Positions 1 through 8,577 of a DNA stretch of 64,000 nt are shown in pieces. Below the pieces are notes generated by a model. It had not been told where the DNA came from, searched no databases, and was given only the letters and a program-made list of their open reading frames with translations. The position numbers and the translations under genes were made by a program. Each line of letters begins with the position of its first letter. The first letter of the stretch is position 1. Source of the DNA: Paractinoplanes deccanensis (GTDB lineage: Bacteria > Actinomycetota > Actinomycetes > Mycobacteriales > Micromonosporaceae); NCBI RefSeq assembly GCF_016862115.1, contig NZ_BOMI01000145.1, forward strand, positions 43,899 to 107,898, written 5' to 3'.

Positions 1-1
1 C

Positions 2-664
2 TTCGTTCCCGTTCCCCACCTGCCGGCCCGCCGCGTCGCGTCGCGCCGGGAGCTCGACGAGTTTCTGGCCGCGTTGCGGGAGGCCGGCGCCGCCGACGAG
101 CTCTTCGTCGTGGGCGGCGACCCCCGCGAGCCGCGGGGCCCGTACCCCGACTCGCTCTCGATCATCGAGTCGGGAGCGCTGGAACGGTACGGCGTCCGCC
201 GGGTCAGCATCGCCGGCTACCCCGAGGGCCATCCCGGCATCCCGGACGACGTGCTGTGGCCCGCCCTGACCGACAAGACCGCAGCGCTGCGCAAGCAGGG
301 CCGCGCCGGAGACATCGTCACGCAGTTCGGTTTCGACGCCGACCCGGTCCTCGACTGGATCGCCGCGGCCCGCGAGCGCGGCATCGACAGCCCCGTCCGG
401 ATCGGCGTGCCCGGCCCGGCCGGGGTGCGGCGGCTGTTGCGGTACGCGGCCCGGTTCGGCGTCGGCACCAGCGCCTCGATCGCCCGCAGGTACGGGCTGT
501 CGCTCACCGATCTGGTCGGCACCGCCGGGCCGGACCGCTTGCTGCGCGCCCTCGCCACCGACTACCACCCCGGCCGCCACGGCGAGGTGAAGCTGCACTT
601 CTACACCTTCGGCGGCCTGCGCGCCACGACGGAGTGGATCCACCAGTTCGCGAAGACATCGTGA
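2..664 (+). CDS. Methylenetetrahydrofolate reductase (C-terminal part)
   Basis: The frame is open from base 2, so the N-terminus lies outside the window; about 220 residues are present. The family reduces 5,10-methylene-THF to 5-methyl-THF with FAD in a cytoplasmic TIM barrel. Family landmarks seen in order are HLPARR, ELFVVGGDP, GYPEGHP (equivalent of the AYPEVHP segment of MetF), TQFGFD, GVPGP and a terminal HFYTFGG. A TTG at 74 is an internal codon, not the start. The role could be methionine synthesis or methyl-group catabolism (betaine/sarcosine type); the missing upstream context would decide. The end is normal, 30 bases before a convergent VOC gene. Confidence 0.88.
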   Translation, partial: FVPVPHLPARRVASRRELDEFLAALREAGAADELFVVGGDPREPRGPYPDSLSIIESGALERYGVRRVSIAGYPEGHPGIPDDVLWPALTDKTAALRKQGRAGDIVTQFGFDADPVLDWIAAARERGIDSPVRIGVPGPAGVRRLLRYAARFGVGTSASIARRYGLSLTDLVGTAGPDRLLRALATDYHPGRHGEVKLHFYTFGGLRATTEWIHQFAKTS

Positions 665-693
665 ATCCGCGGGACCCGTCGACATGACGGCCG

Positions 694-1174
694 TCAGGTG
701 CCGCTCAGCTCGCGGTCCAGGCTTTCCTGCGCCTCCCGCATCGCCTCGGCGAACCGCGGCTCGGCGAGCCGCCGCATCCCCTCGTCCGGCGCGACGTCCT
801 CGACCACCGCGCTGATCCACCAGATGTTGCCGAACGGGTCGCGCACCCGCCCGCCGCTGCCCGAACGCATGCGTGGCGGCCGCGGTGACCACCCGCGCCC
901 CCGCGGCGACGGCCCGCTCGATCGCCACATCGGCGTCCGGCACGAAGACCCGCACCAGCGCCGGCGTGGCCGGCCACCCCGCCCGCCGATCGAAGGCGAG
1001 CAGGACCGTGTCCCCCACCCTGATCTCGGCATGCCCGATGCTGCCGTCCTCGAGCGGCACCCGCCCCAGCTCGACCCCGCCGAACACCGCCGACACGAAG
1101 TCGAGCAGAGCCCCCGTGTCATCGGTGACGATCCACGGCGCGACGGTCGTATAGCCCGCGGGCTGCTTGGTCAT
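694..1174 (-). pseudogene. VOC/glyoxalase-fold protein, frameshifted
   Basis: Reading leftward from ATG 1174 (AGGAG-type site just upstream) gives MTKQPAGYTTVAPWIV, then a typical single-domain VOC protein of the PhnB-like group with a VFVPDADVAIERAVAAGA segment. After THAFGQR the reading frame is lost. The expected continuation, GRVRDPFGNIWWIS, lies in another frame from about base 850 down to the stop at 694. One inserted base or two missing bases near 852-858, inside a GC-only stretch, explains this. VOC proteins are metal-dependent dioxygenases, lyases or resistance proteins; the substrate here is unknown. It may be a recent pseudogene or a sequencing error. Confidence 0.8.
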
Positions 1175-1316
1175 GGCGGCTCTCCTCCAGGTCGTGGCCA
1201 CTGATGCCCCGACGGTAGAGCCCATTGCGGCCGGATCCTGACCGCTGCGACCGGCGATCGGCATCAGCAGCCGATGGCGTGGCCTCGGGCATTGCTGCGC
1301 GGGCCGACGTGGCGTT

Positions 1317-1357
1317 CCCCGGCGGCTCGGCCTGATCACCAGGCCGGGCCGCCGGGG
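1317..1357 (-). terminator. Strong hairpin after the trypsin-fold gene
   Basis: Two 18-base arms (1317-1334 and 1340-1357) pair with a single G-T mismatch around a 5-base loop. The hairpin lies 7 bases beyond the stop of the leftward gene at 1364. There is no strong T-tract, as is usual in GC-rich actinobacteria. Confidence 0.7.
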
Positions 1358-1363
1358 GCCGTG

Positions 1364-2658
1364 CTACTGGATCGCGACGTGGTCGGCGTAGGCCGTGCCC
1401 GAGGACGCGGCCTTCGAGTAGAGCAGCACCGAGACCTGCGCCGTGCCGGCCGGCGCGGTCGCCGCGACCCGCAGCGGCTGCCAGGTGGCGTTCGTTCCGG
1501 TGAAGTCGGCGGCGGTGCTGGTGATCAGGGCACCCGACGCGTCGTGGAAGCGCAGGTAGATCGACGGGGTGCCGGAGACGACGTACGCCCGGGCGACCGC
1601 GCTGTAGCGGACGCCCGCGGTGGCGGGCATCTTCGCGCTCTCCAGGCCGGTCGCGGTGGTGGTGCTGGTGTCCACGAGCTTGGCCGAGGTGGTGCCCGTC
1701 CAGGCACGGTCGGTCGAGGCGGTGTTGCCGCCGGCGCCCCACTGCGTCCAGCCGCCCAGCCCGTTCTCGAAACCGTGGTCCGCGACGGTGACGTCAGCCG
1801 TCCGCCGAATCTCCACCTGGTCGTAGTACGCCGTGCCGGTGTTCGCCTGGTTGGAGTAGAACAGCGCGCCCACCCGCTCGGTGCCGGCCGGTGCGGTCAG
1901 CGTGACGCTGACCGGCGCCCAGACACCCGCCGGGCCCCACGCTTGCGACGCCGCACTGGACAGCACATCACCGGCAGCGTTGTAGAAGCGCACATACAGA
2001 TCGGGCTTGCCGCTCGTGACGTTGACCCGCGCGGAAACCGTGTAGCTGACCCCGGCGACGGCGGGCTGCCGGCCCGACTCCAGGCCGGTGCCGTTGGTGG
2101 CGGTGCTGTCGACGACCTTGGCGGCGTTGACCCCCTCGTAGGCGCGGTCGGCCGAGGCGCTGTTGCCGCCGGCGCCGTACTGGGTCCAGCCGGTCAGGCC
2201 GCTTTCGAAGCCCGGGTTGGTCAGCGGGACGGCCGGGGTGCGGGTGAGCTCGACGGCGTCGGCATAGGCGGTGCCGAGGTCCGCGTACGACGAGTAGAGC
2301 AGCACGCTGACCTGCTCGGTGCCGGCCGGCGCGAACGCCGTGAGCTGGAGCCGGCTCCACTGGTTGGCGGTGCCGGCGTACGTCGCGGCGGGGGCCGCGA
2401 TCTGCTCGCCGTCCGCGTCGAGGAAGCGGAGGTAGAGGTCCGGGCTGCCGTTGACCGCGTTGACCCAGGCGGTCGCGGTGTAGCGGATGCCCGGCGCGGC
2501 CACCATCCGGCTGCTCTCCACGCCGTTGCCCGACGTGGTGGTGTTGTCCACGATCTTCACCGAGCGGGTGCCCGCGTACGCGCGCTCGGTCGAGACGGTG
2601 TTGCCGCCCGTGCCGTACTGCGACCAGCCGGTCAGCCCGCTCTCGAAGCCGGTGTTCG
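1364..2658 (-). repeat. Three tandem beta-sandwich modules inside the S1 protein
   Basis: Module starts lie near 2658, 2219 and 1785, each about 430 bases. Each opens with an N/D-x-GFExGLxGW motif and closes with an APAGTEQVSVLLYS-like segment followed by GTAYADxVEL. The pattern resembles CBM4/9-type carbohydrate-binding folds. Modules 1 and 2 are the closest pair. Confidence 0.75.
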
Positions 2659-3409
2659 GCGGGCTCACCACGCCGGGCAGCGGGTCGGCGGTGTTGCGCG
2701 CGATCCAGTCGGCGACGGTGTCCAGCCGGGTGCCGGTGCCGCCCAGCCGGGTCTCGGTCTCGGCGAGGCAGCCGGCCTGCCACGAGGTGGCGTTGAGGGC
2801 GACGAGCTGCGGCGTGGTGCCGGCCCGGAACAGCGGCCCACCCGAGTCGCCCTTGCACGTCGACGCGCTGGACCCGGCGGCCGGGACGAGGCCGATCGCC
2901 CCGGCCGCGACCGAGTCCACGGCGAAGTCGGCGGTCGTGAGCTGCCGGGGCACCCACGACGTGGCGGTACGCCCGTAGCCGGCGCTGCGCAGCGTCTCCC
3001 CGGCGGCGGGCGCCGTGGTCGCGATCGCCACCGGCGCGATGTCGGTGACCGCCGCGTCGAGCCGCGCGAGCACGACCCCGCCGCCCGGGTGGCGGACCAG
3101 GCCGGTGACCGTCCGAACCCGGCCGGTGGCACCGGAGCCGAGGGCGCTGCGCCCGATCGTCACGGTGGTGGCCTGATCCGGCTTGCTGCCGGACCCCGTA
3201 CCGAAGCACTCGGCGGCGGTGACCACCCACGAGGCCGCCACCAGCGCACCGGTGCAGGCCCGGACGTCACCCACGGCCACATGCGCCACGAACGGATAGG
3301 CGCCGCTCGCGGCCGCGCTTCCCCCGGCGATGCCGTGGGCCGGCGCCGCGGCCAGCCCGGTGGCCGCGACCGCGGCCGCGGCGAAGACCGCATGACTGCG
3401 TACACGCAC
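1364..3409 (-). CDS. Secreted trypsin-fold (S1) protein with three CBM-like repeats
   Basis: 681 residues. GTG start at 3409 follows GGGGGA at good spacing; starts further upstream would lie over the divergent hydrolase. A signal peptide (RVRSHAVFAAAAVAATG to AHG) precedes an S1 domain beginning IAGGSAAASGAYPFVAHV. The Ser motif CKGDSGGPLF is intact near residue 185. The usual TAAHC reads TAAEC near residue 62, so His57 is Glu, and the Asp102 region reads GGVVLARL with no Asp. Peptidase activity is therefore doubtful; ligand binding is an alternative. The C-terminus carries three carbohydrate-binding-like modules of about 140 residues, each opening GFESGLTGW or similar. Extracellular polymer binding is inferred. 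Confidence 0.85.
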   Translation of the reverse strand: MRVRSHAVFAAAAVAATGLAAAPAHGIAGGSAAASGAYPFVAHVAVGDVRACTGALVAASWVVTAAECFGTGSGSKPDQATTVTIGRSALGSGATGRVRTVTGLVRHPGGGVVLARLDAAVTDIAPVAIATTAPAAGETLRSAGYGRTATSWVPRQLTTADFAVDSVAAGAIGLVPAAGSSASTCKGDSGGPLFRAGTTPQLVALNATSWQAGCLAETETRLGGTGTRLDTVADWIARNTADPLPGVVSPPNTGFESGLTGWSQYGTGGNTVSTERAYAGTRSVKIVDNTTTSGNGVESSRMVAAPGIRYTATAWVNAVNGSPDLYLRFLDADGEQIAAPAATYAGTANQWSRLQLTAFAPAGTEQVSVLLYSSYADLGTAYADAVELTRTPAVPLTNPGFESGLTGWTQYGAGGNSASADRAYEGVNAAKVVDSTATNGTGLESGRQPAVAGVSYTVSARVNVTSGKPDLYVRFYNAAGDVLSSAASQAWGPAGVWAPVSVTLTAPAGTERVGALFYSNQANTGTAYYDQVEIRRTADVTVADHGFENGLGGWTQWGAGGNTASTDRAWTGTTSAKLVDTSTTTATGLESAKMPATAGVRYSAVARAYVVSGTPSIYLRFHDASGALITSTAADFTGTNATWQPLRVAATAPAGTAQVSVLLYSKAASSGTAYADHVAIQ

Positions 3410-3586
3410 GATGTTTCCCCCATGATCGCGTCGGCGCTCGTCAATGTCCGACGTCGACCGGAAGATTAGAAGATCATGAATGGGCTCGCAGCCCGCGAAG
3501 GTGAACGCCCGGCAAACGCTCAGCGAAGGCGCCGTCACCCGGATAAATACCGGCGCTCGCCGGTGGGTGGCCGCTACCGTGCCGCC

Positions 3587-4462
3587 ATGGTCGATGTGCA
3601 GGAGCGGTTCGTGGCGTCCGGAGGGCTGCGGCTCTGGACCGAGCGGACCGGGGATCCCGGGCGCCCCGCCGTTCTGATGGTCATGGGCTCGGCGGCGCAG
3701 GGCATCAGCTGCCCCGATGCGCTGGTCGGGCGGCTGGTCGAGCGGGGCGTGCAGGTGATCCGGTTCGATCATCGGGACACCGGGCGGTCCAGCGTCGTCG
3801 ACTTCGACGCTCATCCCTACACGATCGGCGACATGGCCCGTGACTGCCTGGCCGTGCTCGACGGCTATGGGCTGGAGTCCGCCCATGTGGCCGGGGCCTC
3901 GCTGGGCGGCATGATCGCGCAGTGGCTCGGCGTGCACGCGCCGGAGCGGGTGCGGTCCCTGACGGTCATGTCCAGCTCGCCGATGGGTCACGATCCGCGG
4001 CCGCTGCTCGCCCGGGCGCGGGCCGGGGAGCCCGCCGACCCGGACGACCTGCCGCCGCCGGCGCCGGAGTTCCTCGCGCATCTGGCCGCCGGGCTGCCGC
4101 CGGGCGTGGAGTCCGACGTGGCCCTGTTCCGGGTCTTCAACGGGCCGGTCCGGCCGTTCGACGAGGCGGCCGCCCGGGACATGCTGGAGCTGGCGCTGTC
4201 GCGGGCCACCGACCCGGCCGCCGCCGCCCACCATCACCGGGCCGTGTGGCTCGACGACCCGAGCCTGCTGGCCCCGCTGTCGTCGATCACGGCGCCCACC
4301 TCGATCGTGCACGGCGACCAGGACCCGGTCTATCCGCTCGGGCACGGCGTGGCGCTGGCCGCCGCGATCCCGGGCGCGGCGCTGCACGTCGTACCGGGAA
4401 TGGGCCATGTCATGACGTCACCCGGCCTGCCCGAGGAGGTCGCCGACCTGATCCGGCTGTGA
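3587..4462 (+). CDS. Alpha/beta hydrolase
   Basis: 291 residues from ATG 3587. An in-frame ATG at 3476 is rejected because the added residues are not domain-like. The fold is the alpha/beta hydrolase of the esterase/aclacinomycin-methylesterase type. The oxyanion region is VLMVMGSAAQG, the nucleophile elbow is GASLGG (Ser near 104), the acid lies in HGDQDP (near 244) and the His in GMGHVM (near 272), so the triad is complete. FDHRDTGRSS matches cytosolic members; there is no signal peptide. Natural substrate unknown. Divergent from the S1 gene (177-base gap) and convergent with the SIR2-TPR gene, with only 4 bases between stops. Confidence 0.85.
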   Translation: MVDVQERFVASGGLRLWTERTGDPGRPAVLMVMGSAAQGISCPDALVGRLVERGVQVIRFDHRDTGRSSVVDFDAHPYTIGDMARDCLAVLDGYGLESAHVAGASLGGMIAQWLGVHAPERVRSLTVMSSSPMGHDPRPLLARARAGEPADPDDLPPPAPEFLAHLAAGLPPGVESDVALFRVFNGPVRPFDEAAARDMLELALSRATDPAAAAHHHRAVWLDDPSLLAPLSSITAPTSIVHGDQDPVYPLGHGVALAAAIPGAALHVVPGMGHVMTSPGLPEEVADLIRL

Positions 4463-4466
4463 CGGG

Positions 4467-6248
4467 CTAGCGTTCGACGAGCCGGCTCATCACCTTCAGC
4501 AGTGCCTCCCCGGACGCCAGTGGACGGCCGTCGGGACGCCCCGCCGTGTATTCGGCCAGCGCCTCGCCGAGCAGGGCCCGGGCGCCGGGCCGGTCGCCGT
4601 CGGCGCGGGCCAGCACGGCCAGGGTGACCGTGCAGTTGCCCGCGCCCGGCAGGTCATCCGCGGCCCGGTAGGTGGCCCGCAACGCGCGCATGTCGGCCCG
4701 GACGTCCGCCGGCGCCGGACGGCCCCGGAGCAGCGCGGCCAGGGAGCGCAGCAGGCCCCGGTGCTGGCGGATCAGCGCGAGCCGGTTGCCGTTGCGGACC
4801 AGCCGGGCGGCCCGGTCGCCCCAGCGGGCGGCCACCCCGCAGCACACCGCGATCACCGGCCACGCGGGGCGCGGCCCGGCCGTCGCCAGCTGTTCGAGCA
4901 GGCGCAGCGAGGTCTGCTGGAGGAGCCGGTACGCGTCGCCGCCCTCCTCCGGCTGCCGGCGTCCCCCGCGGGTCGCGGCCAGCACCTGCACGGCGCGCAG
5001 GTACGACTCGGCGAGGTGCGCCATCACCCGTACGCCTCGTGCCTGGCGGTTGGCCCGGCCCCGCGCGATGTCGCCGAGCCGCAGCAGGCAGTGCAGGCGG
5101 GTGGCAGCGTCCGGTGCCGCGGCGCCGACCTCGCGGAACATCCGCCGGGCGACCTCCCGGTCGTCGCCGCGGGCGCGGTTGTAGACGACCTCCGCGTGCC
5201 GCAGCGTCGAGCCGAGCTTCGCGAACATGGCCACGGCCAGGTCGAGTTCGCCGAGGTCCGCGAGCAGCCACGCCCACGACTCGGCGATCGACGAGGCCGG
5301 GTGTGCGGCGCGCAGGCTCTTCTGCCAGCGCTCGAATCGTTCCGGGAAACCCTCGCCGGTCAGCGCGGCCGACGGCCAGGGCGGCGGCGCCGGCGTGCCG
5401 AGCAGCTCCCGCAGGGCGGTGGCCGCCAGCCCTCGCGGCCGGCCGAGCACCAGGTCGACGCCGTGGTCGCGGGCGTCGCCGGGCACCACGGAACCCGCCG
5501 GCAGCTCCAGGCAGGCCCAGGTGGCCGACGTGCGGCCGGCCGCCGCCAGCAGCGGCCCGTACACGTCGGGATCCCCGCCCGAATAGCCGGTGATCATCAG
5601 CCGGGGAGCCGCGCCCAGGCCGTCGACGGCCGCGGCGCGCTCGGCGGTGAGCTGGCCGAGCTCCTCGATGTCGACCACCACCACGTCGGCGAGCGAATCC
5701 TGCTCGCGGGTCAGCCCGCCGTGCACCTTGAGCAGCGCGGCCGGCCTCCCCCGGGCCTCCCACGCGGCGAACTCCTCGTGGCTCGAGACGGTACGCAGCG
5801 CCGGTGAGCCGGGCGGTGCGGCGGCGCGCCACAGCGCCAGCGCGTCGTGGTAGTCGCTCGGCGTGCCGGGTGGCAGCTCGGCGGCGCCGCGGATCAGGTC
5901 GTACGCGATCTCGATGCCCACGTCGAAGTTGACCGTGACGTGCGTGCCGCCGCCCAGCAGGTGCAGCGCCGAGAGCATGTGCGCCTCGTTCGGCACGTCC
6001 ACCCGCAACGCCAGGACGCAGTCGAGCGCGTCCGGCCCGACCGTCCCCCACAACCGGCCGAGGACCACTTCCAGCTTGTACGCCGCCCCGCACAGCTCCT
6101 CGAGCTGCTCGCCGGTGACGAGCGGGCCGAGCGCGTCCCGGGCGGCCTCGTGCATGGTCCGCAGAACCGCGTCGCGCAGGCCGAACCCGCGCGGCAGGGC
6201 GGCCGGCTGATCGCCGCTGATGCCGGCCCCGGTGAAGACGGCGGTCAC
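4467..6248 (-). CDS. SIR2-like NAD-binding protein with TPR-like C-terminus
   Basis: 593 residues. GTG 6248 overlaps the stop of the upstream gene (GTGA), so the two are translationally coupled. The SIR2-like Rossmann core is seen as VFTGAGISGDQP (residues 4-15), VTVNFD (104-109) and LLKVHGG (172-178). These are the GAG, N-x-D and HG elements that contact NAD in the family. Residues about 290-593 are helical, with A/L/R-rich pairs and segments such as DLGELDLAVAMFAKLG, like TPR repeats. No metal-binding Cys pairs are present, so a deacetylase is unlikely; defence-type SIR2 NADases share this layout. The effector role is inferred. It is in one unit with the 2-TM protein. Confidence 0.75.
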   Translation of the reverse strand: MTAVFTGAGISGDQPAALPRGFGLRDAVLRTMHEAARDALGPLVTGEQLEELCGAAYKLEVVLGRLWGTVGPDALDCVLALRVDVPNEAHMLSALHLLGGGTHVTVNFDVGIEIAYDLIRGAAELPPGTPSDYHDALALWRAAAPPGSPALRTVSSHEEFAAWEARGRPAALLKVHGGLTREQDSLADVVVVDIEELGQLTAERAAAVDGLGAAPRLMITGYSGGDPDVYGPLLAAAGRTSATWACLELPAGSVVPGDARDHGVDLVLGRPRGLAATALRELLGTPAPPPWPSAALTGEGFPERFERWQKSLRAAHPASSIAESWAWLLADLGELDLAVAMFAKLGSTLRHAEVVYNRARGDDREVARRMFREVGAAAPDAATRLHCLLRLGDIARGRANRQARGVRVMAHLAESYLRAVQVLAATRGGRRQPEEGGDAYRLLQQTSLRLLEQLATAGPRPAWPVIAVCCGVAARWGDRAARLVRNGNRLALIRQHRGLLRSLAALLRGRPAPADVRADMRALRATYRAADDLPGAGNCTVTLAVLARADGDRPGARALLGEALAEYTAGRPDGRPLASGEALLKVMSRLVER

Positions 6249-6994
6249 GACTCGTCCGTCACCGTCGAACGCCAGATCGCCTCGAACTGGTCCAGCCAGT
6301 ACACGTACCAGGCGCCGTCGTCGCGGGTCAGGTGGATGTGCATGCGCGACCGGATGGCGTCGTTGCGGAAGCCGTGGAACTCCACGTTCGCGAAGCCGCC
6401 GGCCGCGTGGGGGTTCACCGCGACCAGGCTGAAGCCCGGGTTGAAGCCGATCTCCCCGTACGCGAACGTGCCCTTGACCTGCCACTTCGCCATCGCCGCG
6501 AGCCGGGCCCGCGTCTCGCGCAGCGAATCGGCCGCCGTCTGCACCGGATAGTCCAGCAGCGCGTCGAGCTGCTCGGAGATCGGGTCGCCCGGGTCGAACT
6601 GCTTCAGCACCACGATCCGCACCGAGCCGCCCTCGCGCGCGAGCGGCCCCCGGCGGAGGATGTCGCAGCGCTCCTCGGTGAGGAAGTTCGAGCCCACCGG
6701 CGCGAAGATCCACACGTCCTTCGCGGTGCGCAGGTCGTCGGTGATCGGGTTGCGGTCGTAGTCGCTGCGGTCGAGGAACCGGTCCTCCCGGTGGTTCGCG
6801 AACGCGGCCCGCAACAGCAGGAAGCCCAGCCCGGCGAAGAGCACCGACCACCGTACGCTGTCCGGAAGGTCCGCACCGACGATCAGCAACGCCGCGAAGA
6901 CCAGCACGACCAGCGTGGTGGCGTAGAGATCGATGTGCCGTCGTTGCCGGATGTCGGAGAGGATCTGCTTCACGCGCCGCCGCATGCACGCCAT
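6245..6994 (-). CDS. Two-TM protein with PLD/DUF5919-like soluble domain
   Basis: About 249 residues from ATG 6994, preceded by GGACGG; GTG 7006 and ATG 6985 are alternatives. A basic N-terminus (MRRRVKQIL) is followed by two hydrophobic helices, LYATTLVVLVFAALLIVGA and VLFAGLGFLLLRAAF. The cytoplasmic domain has DVWIFAPVGSNFL, then VRIVVLKQFDP, and ends with MHIHLTRDDGAWYVYWLDQF and IWRS. That order resembles degenerate phospholipase-D/DUF5919 domains (strand, variable helix, terminal F-x-x-W). No HKD motif is seen, so catalysis is unlikely. It is the first gene of a coupled pair with SIR2-TPR. A membrane sensor or partner role is inferred. Confidence 0.6.
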   Translation of the reverse strand: MACMRRRVKQILSDIRQRRHIDLYATTLVVLVFAALLIVGADLPDSVRWSVLFAGLGFLLLRAAFANHREDRFLDRSDYDRNPITDDLRTAKDVWIFAPVGSNFLTEERCDILRRGPLAREGGSVRIVVLKQFDPGDPISEQLDALLDYPVQTAADSLRETRARLAAMAKWQVKGTFAYGEIGFNPGFSLVAVNPHAAGGFANVEFHGFRNDAIRSRMHIHLTRDDGAWYVYWLDQFEAIWRSTVTDES

Positions 6995-7056
6995 GATGCC
7001 GTCCACAGTGCTGCGTGCCGGTCATCCGTTCAGGGGACCTCGTCCGCCCGCCGCGT

Positions 7057-8574
7057 ATGATCACCACGGTGGCGCCCTTCGTTCTCTTCCCCGGCCGGCA
7101 TCATCTGCTGACCCGCTTCCAGGCCGACTACCTGCTCCGGCTCGCCGAGGACGGCTCGACGATCGTCTGGGCGGTCACCTCGGCCAACCACGAGAACACG
7201 AAGCGCAACCCCGTCCCGTACCACCGCCGCGAGGCCGCCATCGAGCGCTTCAGCGTGCTCACCGGGCTCCGGTCGGTGGTCGTGCCGATCTTCGACACCG
7301 CGCCGACCGACGCCTTCGCCGAGGTGACGCTCAAGACCATCGCGGTCGCCACCGGGCTCGACCTGACGCCCGGCAACACCCTGGTCGCCTGCTCCACCCC
7401 TCAGGTCGTCAAGCTGTACGAGCGTCTCGGCTTCCCGATCGCCTGGGCCGAGGCCGCCCTGCCCGTCCAGCCGGAACGGCCCTGGGACGTGCTGCTGCGG
7501 CTGAGCCAGGGCGACGACACGTGGCGCGAGCTCGCCCACCCGGCGACCATCGACGTCTTCGAGCGCTACCGCCTGGTCGACACGGTCCGCACCGTCATCA
7601 ACGACCCGATCATCGGCGACGAGGGCGGCCTCACCGCGACCCGCGACTACCGCACCTACGTCGAGGCGTTCACCGTCGCCGCCGAGCGCAAATGGGCGGC
7701 CGTACGCCAGTACGTGCAGCCCGGCCGCATCGTCGACATCGGTTGCGGCGCCGGCTCCGTGCTGGAGCTGGCCGACCGCGAGCCCGGCCTGCACGAGAGC
7801 GACCTGATCGGCGTCGAGATCGCCCGCCACCTCTACCAGGAGTGCCTGCACAAGAAGGACCAGGGCGTCTTCCGCAACGCGAACGTCTACTTCTACCAGC
7901 GCAACGTCCTGGGCGGCGCCATCTTCGACGACCGCTCGGTGGACACCACGCTCACCTTCGCCCTGACCCACGAGATCTGGTCGTACGGCGAGCGCCGCGC
8001 CGCCGTGCTCCAGTTCGCCCGCCGCATCTTCGACCACACCGCCCCCGGCGGCGTCTGGATCAACAGCGACGTCTGCGGCCCCGGCGACCGCGACCGCCCC
8101 GTCCTGCTGCGCCTCACCCGCGACGACGGCGCCAACCCCGCCACCCCGCGCACCGACCTGGCCGGCCTGCCTCCCGCCGAGGTCAAGGCGTACGTGGAAG
8201 GCTTGTCGACCCGCGCCCGCCTCGACCAGTTCGCCGTCGACTTCGCGTTCCCCTTCTCCTACGACCCGGTCGGCGACGACACCGTCCGCCTCGACCAGGC
8301 GTCGGCCATGGACTACCTGACCCGCAAGGACTACACCGACAACTGGCTCTCCGAGACCCAGGAGCAGTTCTGCGGCCTGAGCTTCACCGACTGGACGGCC
8401 CTGCTGACCGAGGCCGGCTTCGAGATCGACCCGGCGTCGGCCCCGATCCGCAACGACTGGGTGATCGACAACCGGATCGCCCCGGTCGCCGCCCTGACCG
8501 ACCTCGACGGCACCCCGCTCCCCTGGCCGACGACGCATCTGCTGACCGTGGCCCGCCGCCCCCACAACGGCTGA
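7057..8574 (+). CDS. NadM-like nucleotidyltransferase domain fused to a SAM methyltransferase
   Basis: 505 residues from ATG 7057; GTG 7015 or 7069 are possible. Residues 1 to about 175 follow archaeal NadM (NMN adenylyltransferase) in order: VLFPGRHHLL, VTSANHENTKRNPVPYHRR, VACSTPQVVKLYERLGF, then WRELAHPATIDVFERY. The HxGH nucleotide-binding motif is replaced (LTRF at the expected place), and the ISSTxxR-like motif is absent. The domain may therefore bind, not make, NAD precursors. Residues about 225-400 form a class I methyltransferase: IVDIGCGAGS (motif I), DLIGVEI, then HTAPGGVWINSDV. This is the first gene of a three-gene unit, 3 bases before the DUF2971 gene. I know of no characterised protein with this pairing. 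Confidence 0.65.
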   Translation: MITTVAPFVLFPGRHHLLTRFQADYLLRLAEDGSTIVWAVTSANHENTKRNPVPYHRREAAIERFSVLTGLRSVVVPIFDTAPTDAFAEVTLKTIAVATGLDLTPGNTLVACSTPQVVKLYERLGFPIAWAEAALPVQPERPWDVLLRLSQGDDTWRELAHPATIDVFERYRLVDTVRTVINDPIIGDEGGLTATRDYRTYVEAFTVAAERKWAAVRQYVQPGRIVDIGCGAGSVLELADREPGLHESDLIGVEIARHLYQECLHKKDQGVFRNANVYFYQRNVLGGAIFDDRSVDTTLTFALTHEIWSYGERRAAVLQFARRIFDHTAPGGVWINSDVCGPGDRDRPVLLRLTRDDGANPATPRTDLAGLPPAEVKAYVEGLSTRARLDQFAVDFAFPFSYDPVGDDTVRLDQASAMDYLTRKDYTDNWLSETQEQFCGLSFTDWTALLTEAGFEIDPASAPIRNDWVIDNRIAPVAALTDLDGTPLPWPTTHLLTVARRPHNG

Positions 8575-8577
8575 CCG

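Noticed and set aside
1274..3469. 731-codon rightward frame over the S1 gene
   Set aside because: Arg/Gly/Ala-rich shadow typical of GC-rich DNA; the opposite strand has a clear domain protein and signal peptide.
3410..4408. N-terminal extension of the S1 protein to 1014 residues
   Set aside because: The extra residues overlap the divergent hydrolase and are low complexity; GTG 3409 has a signal peptide and ribosome site.
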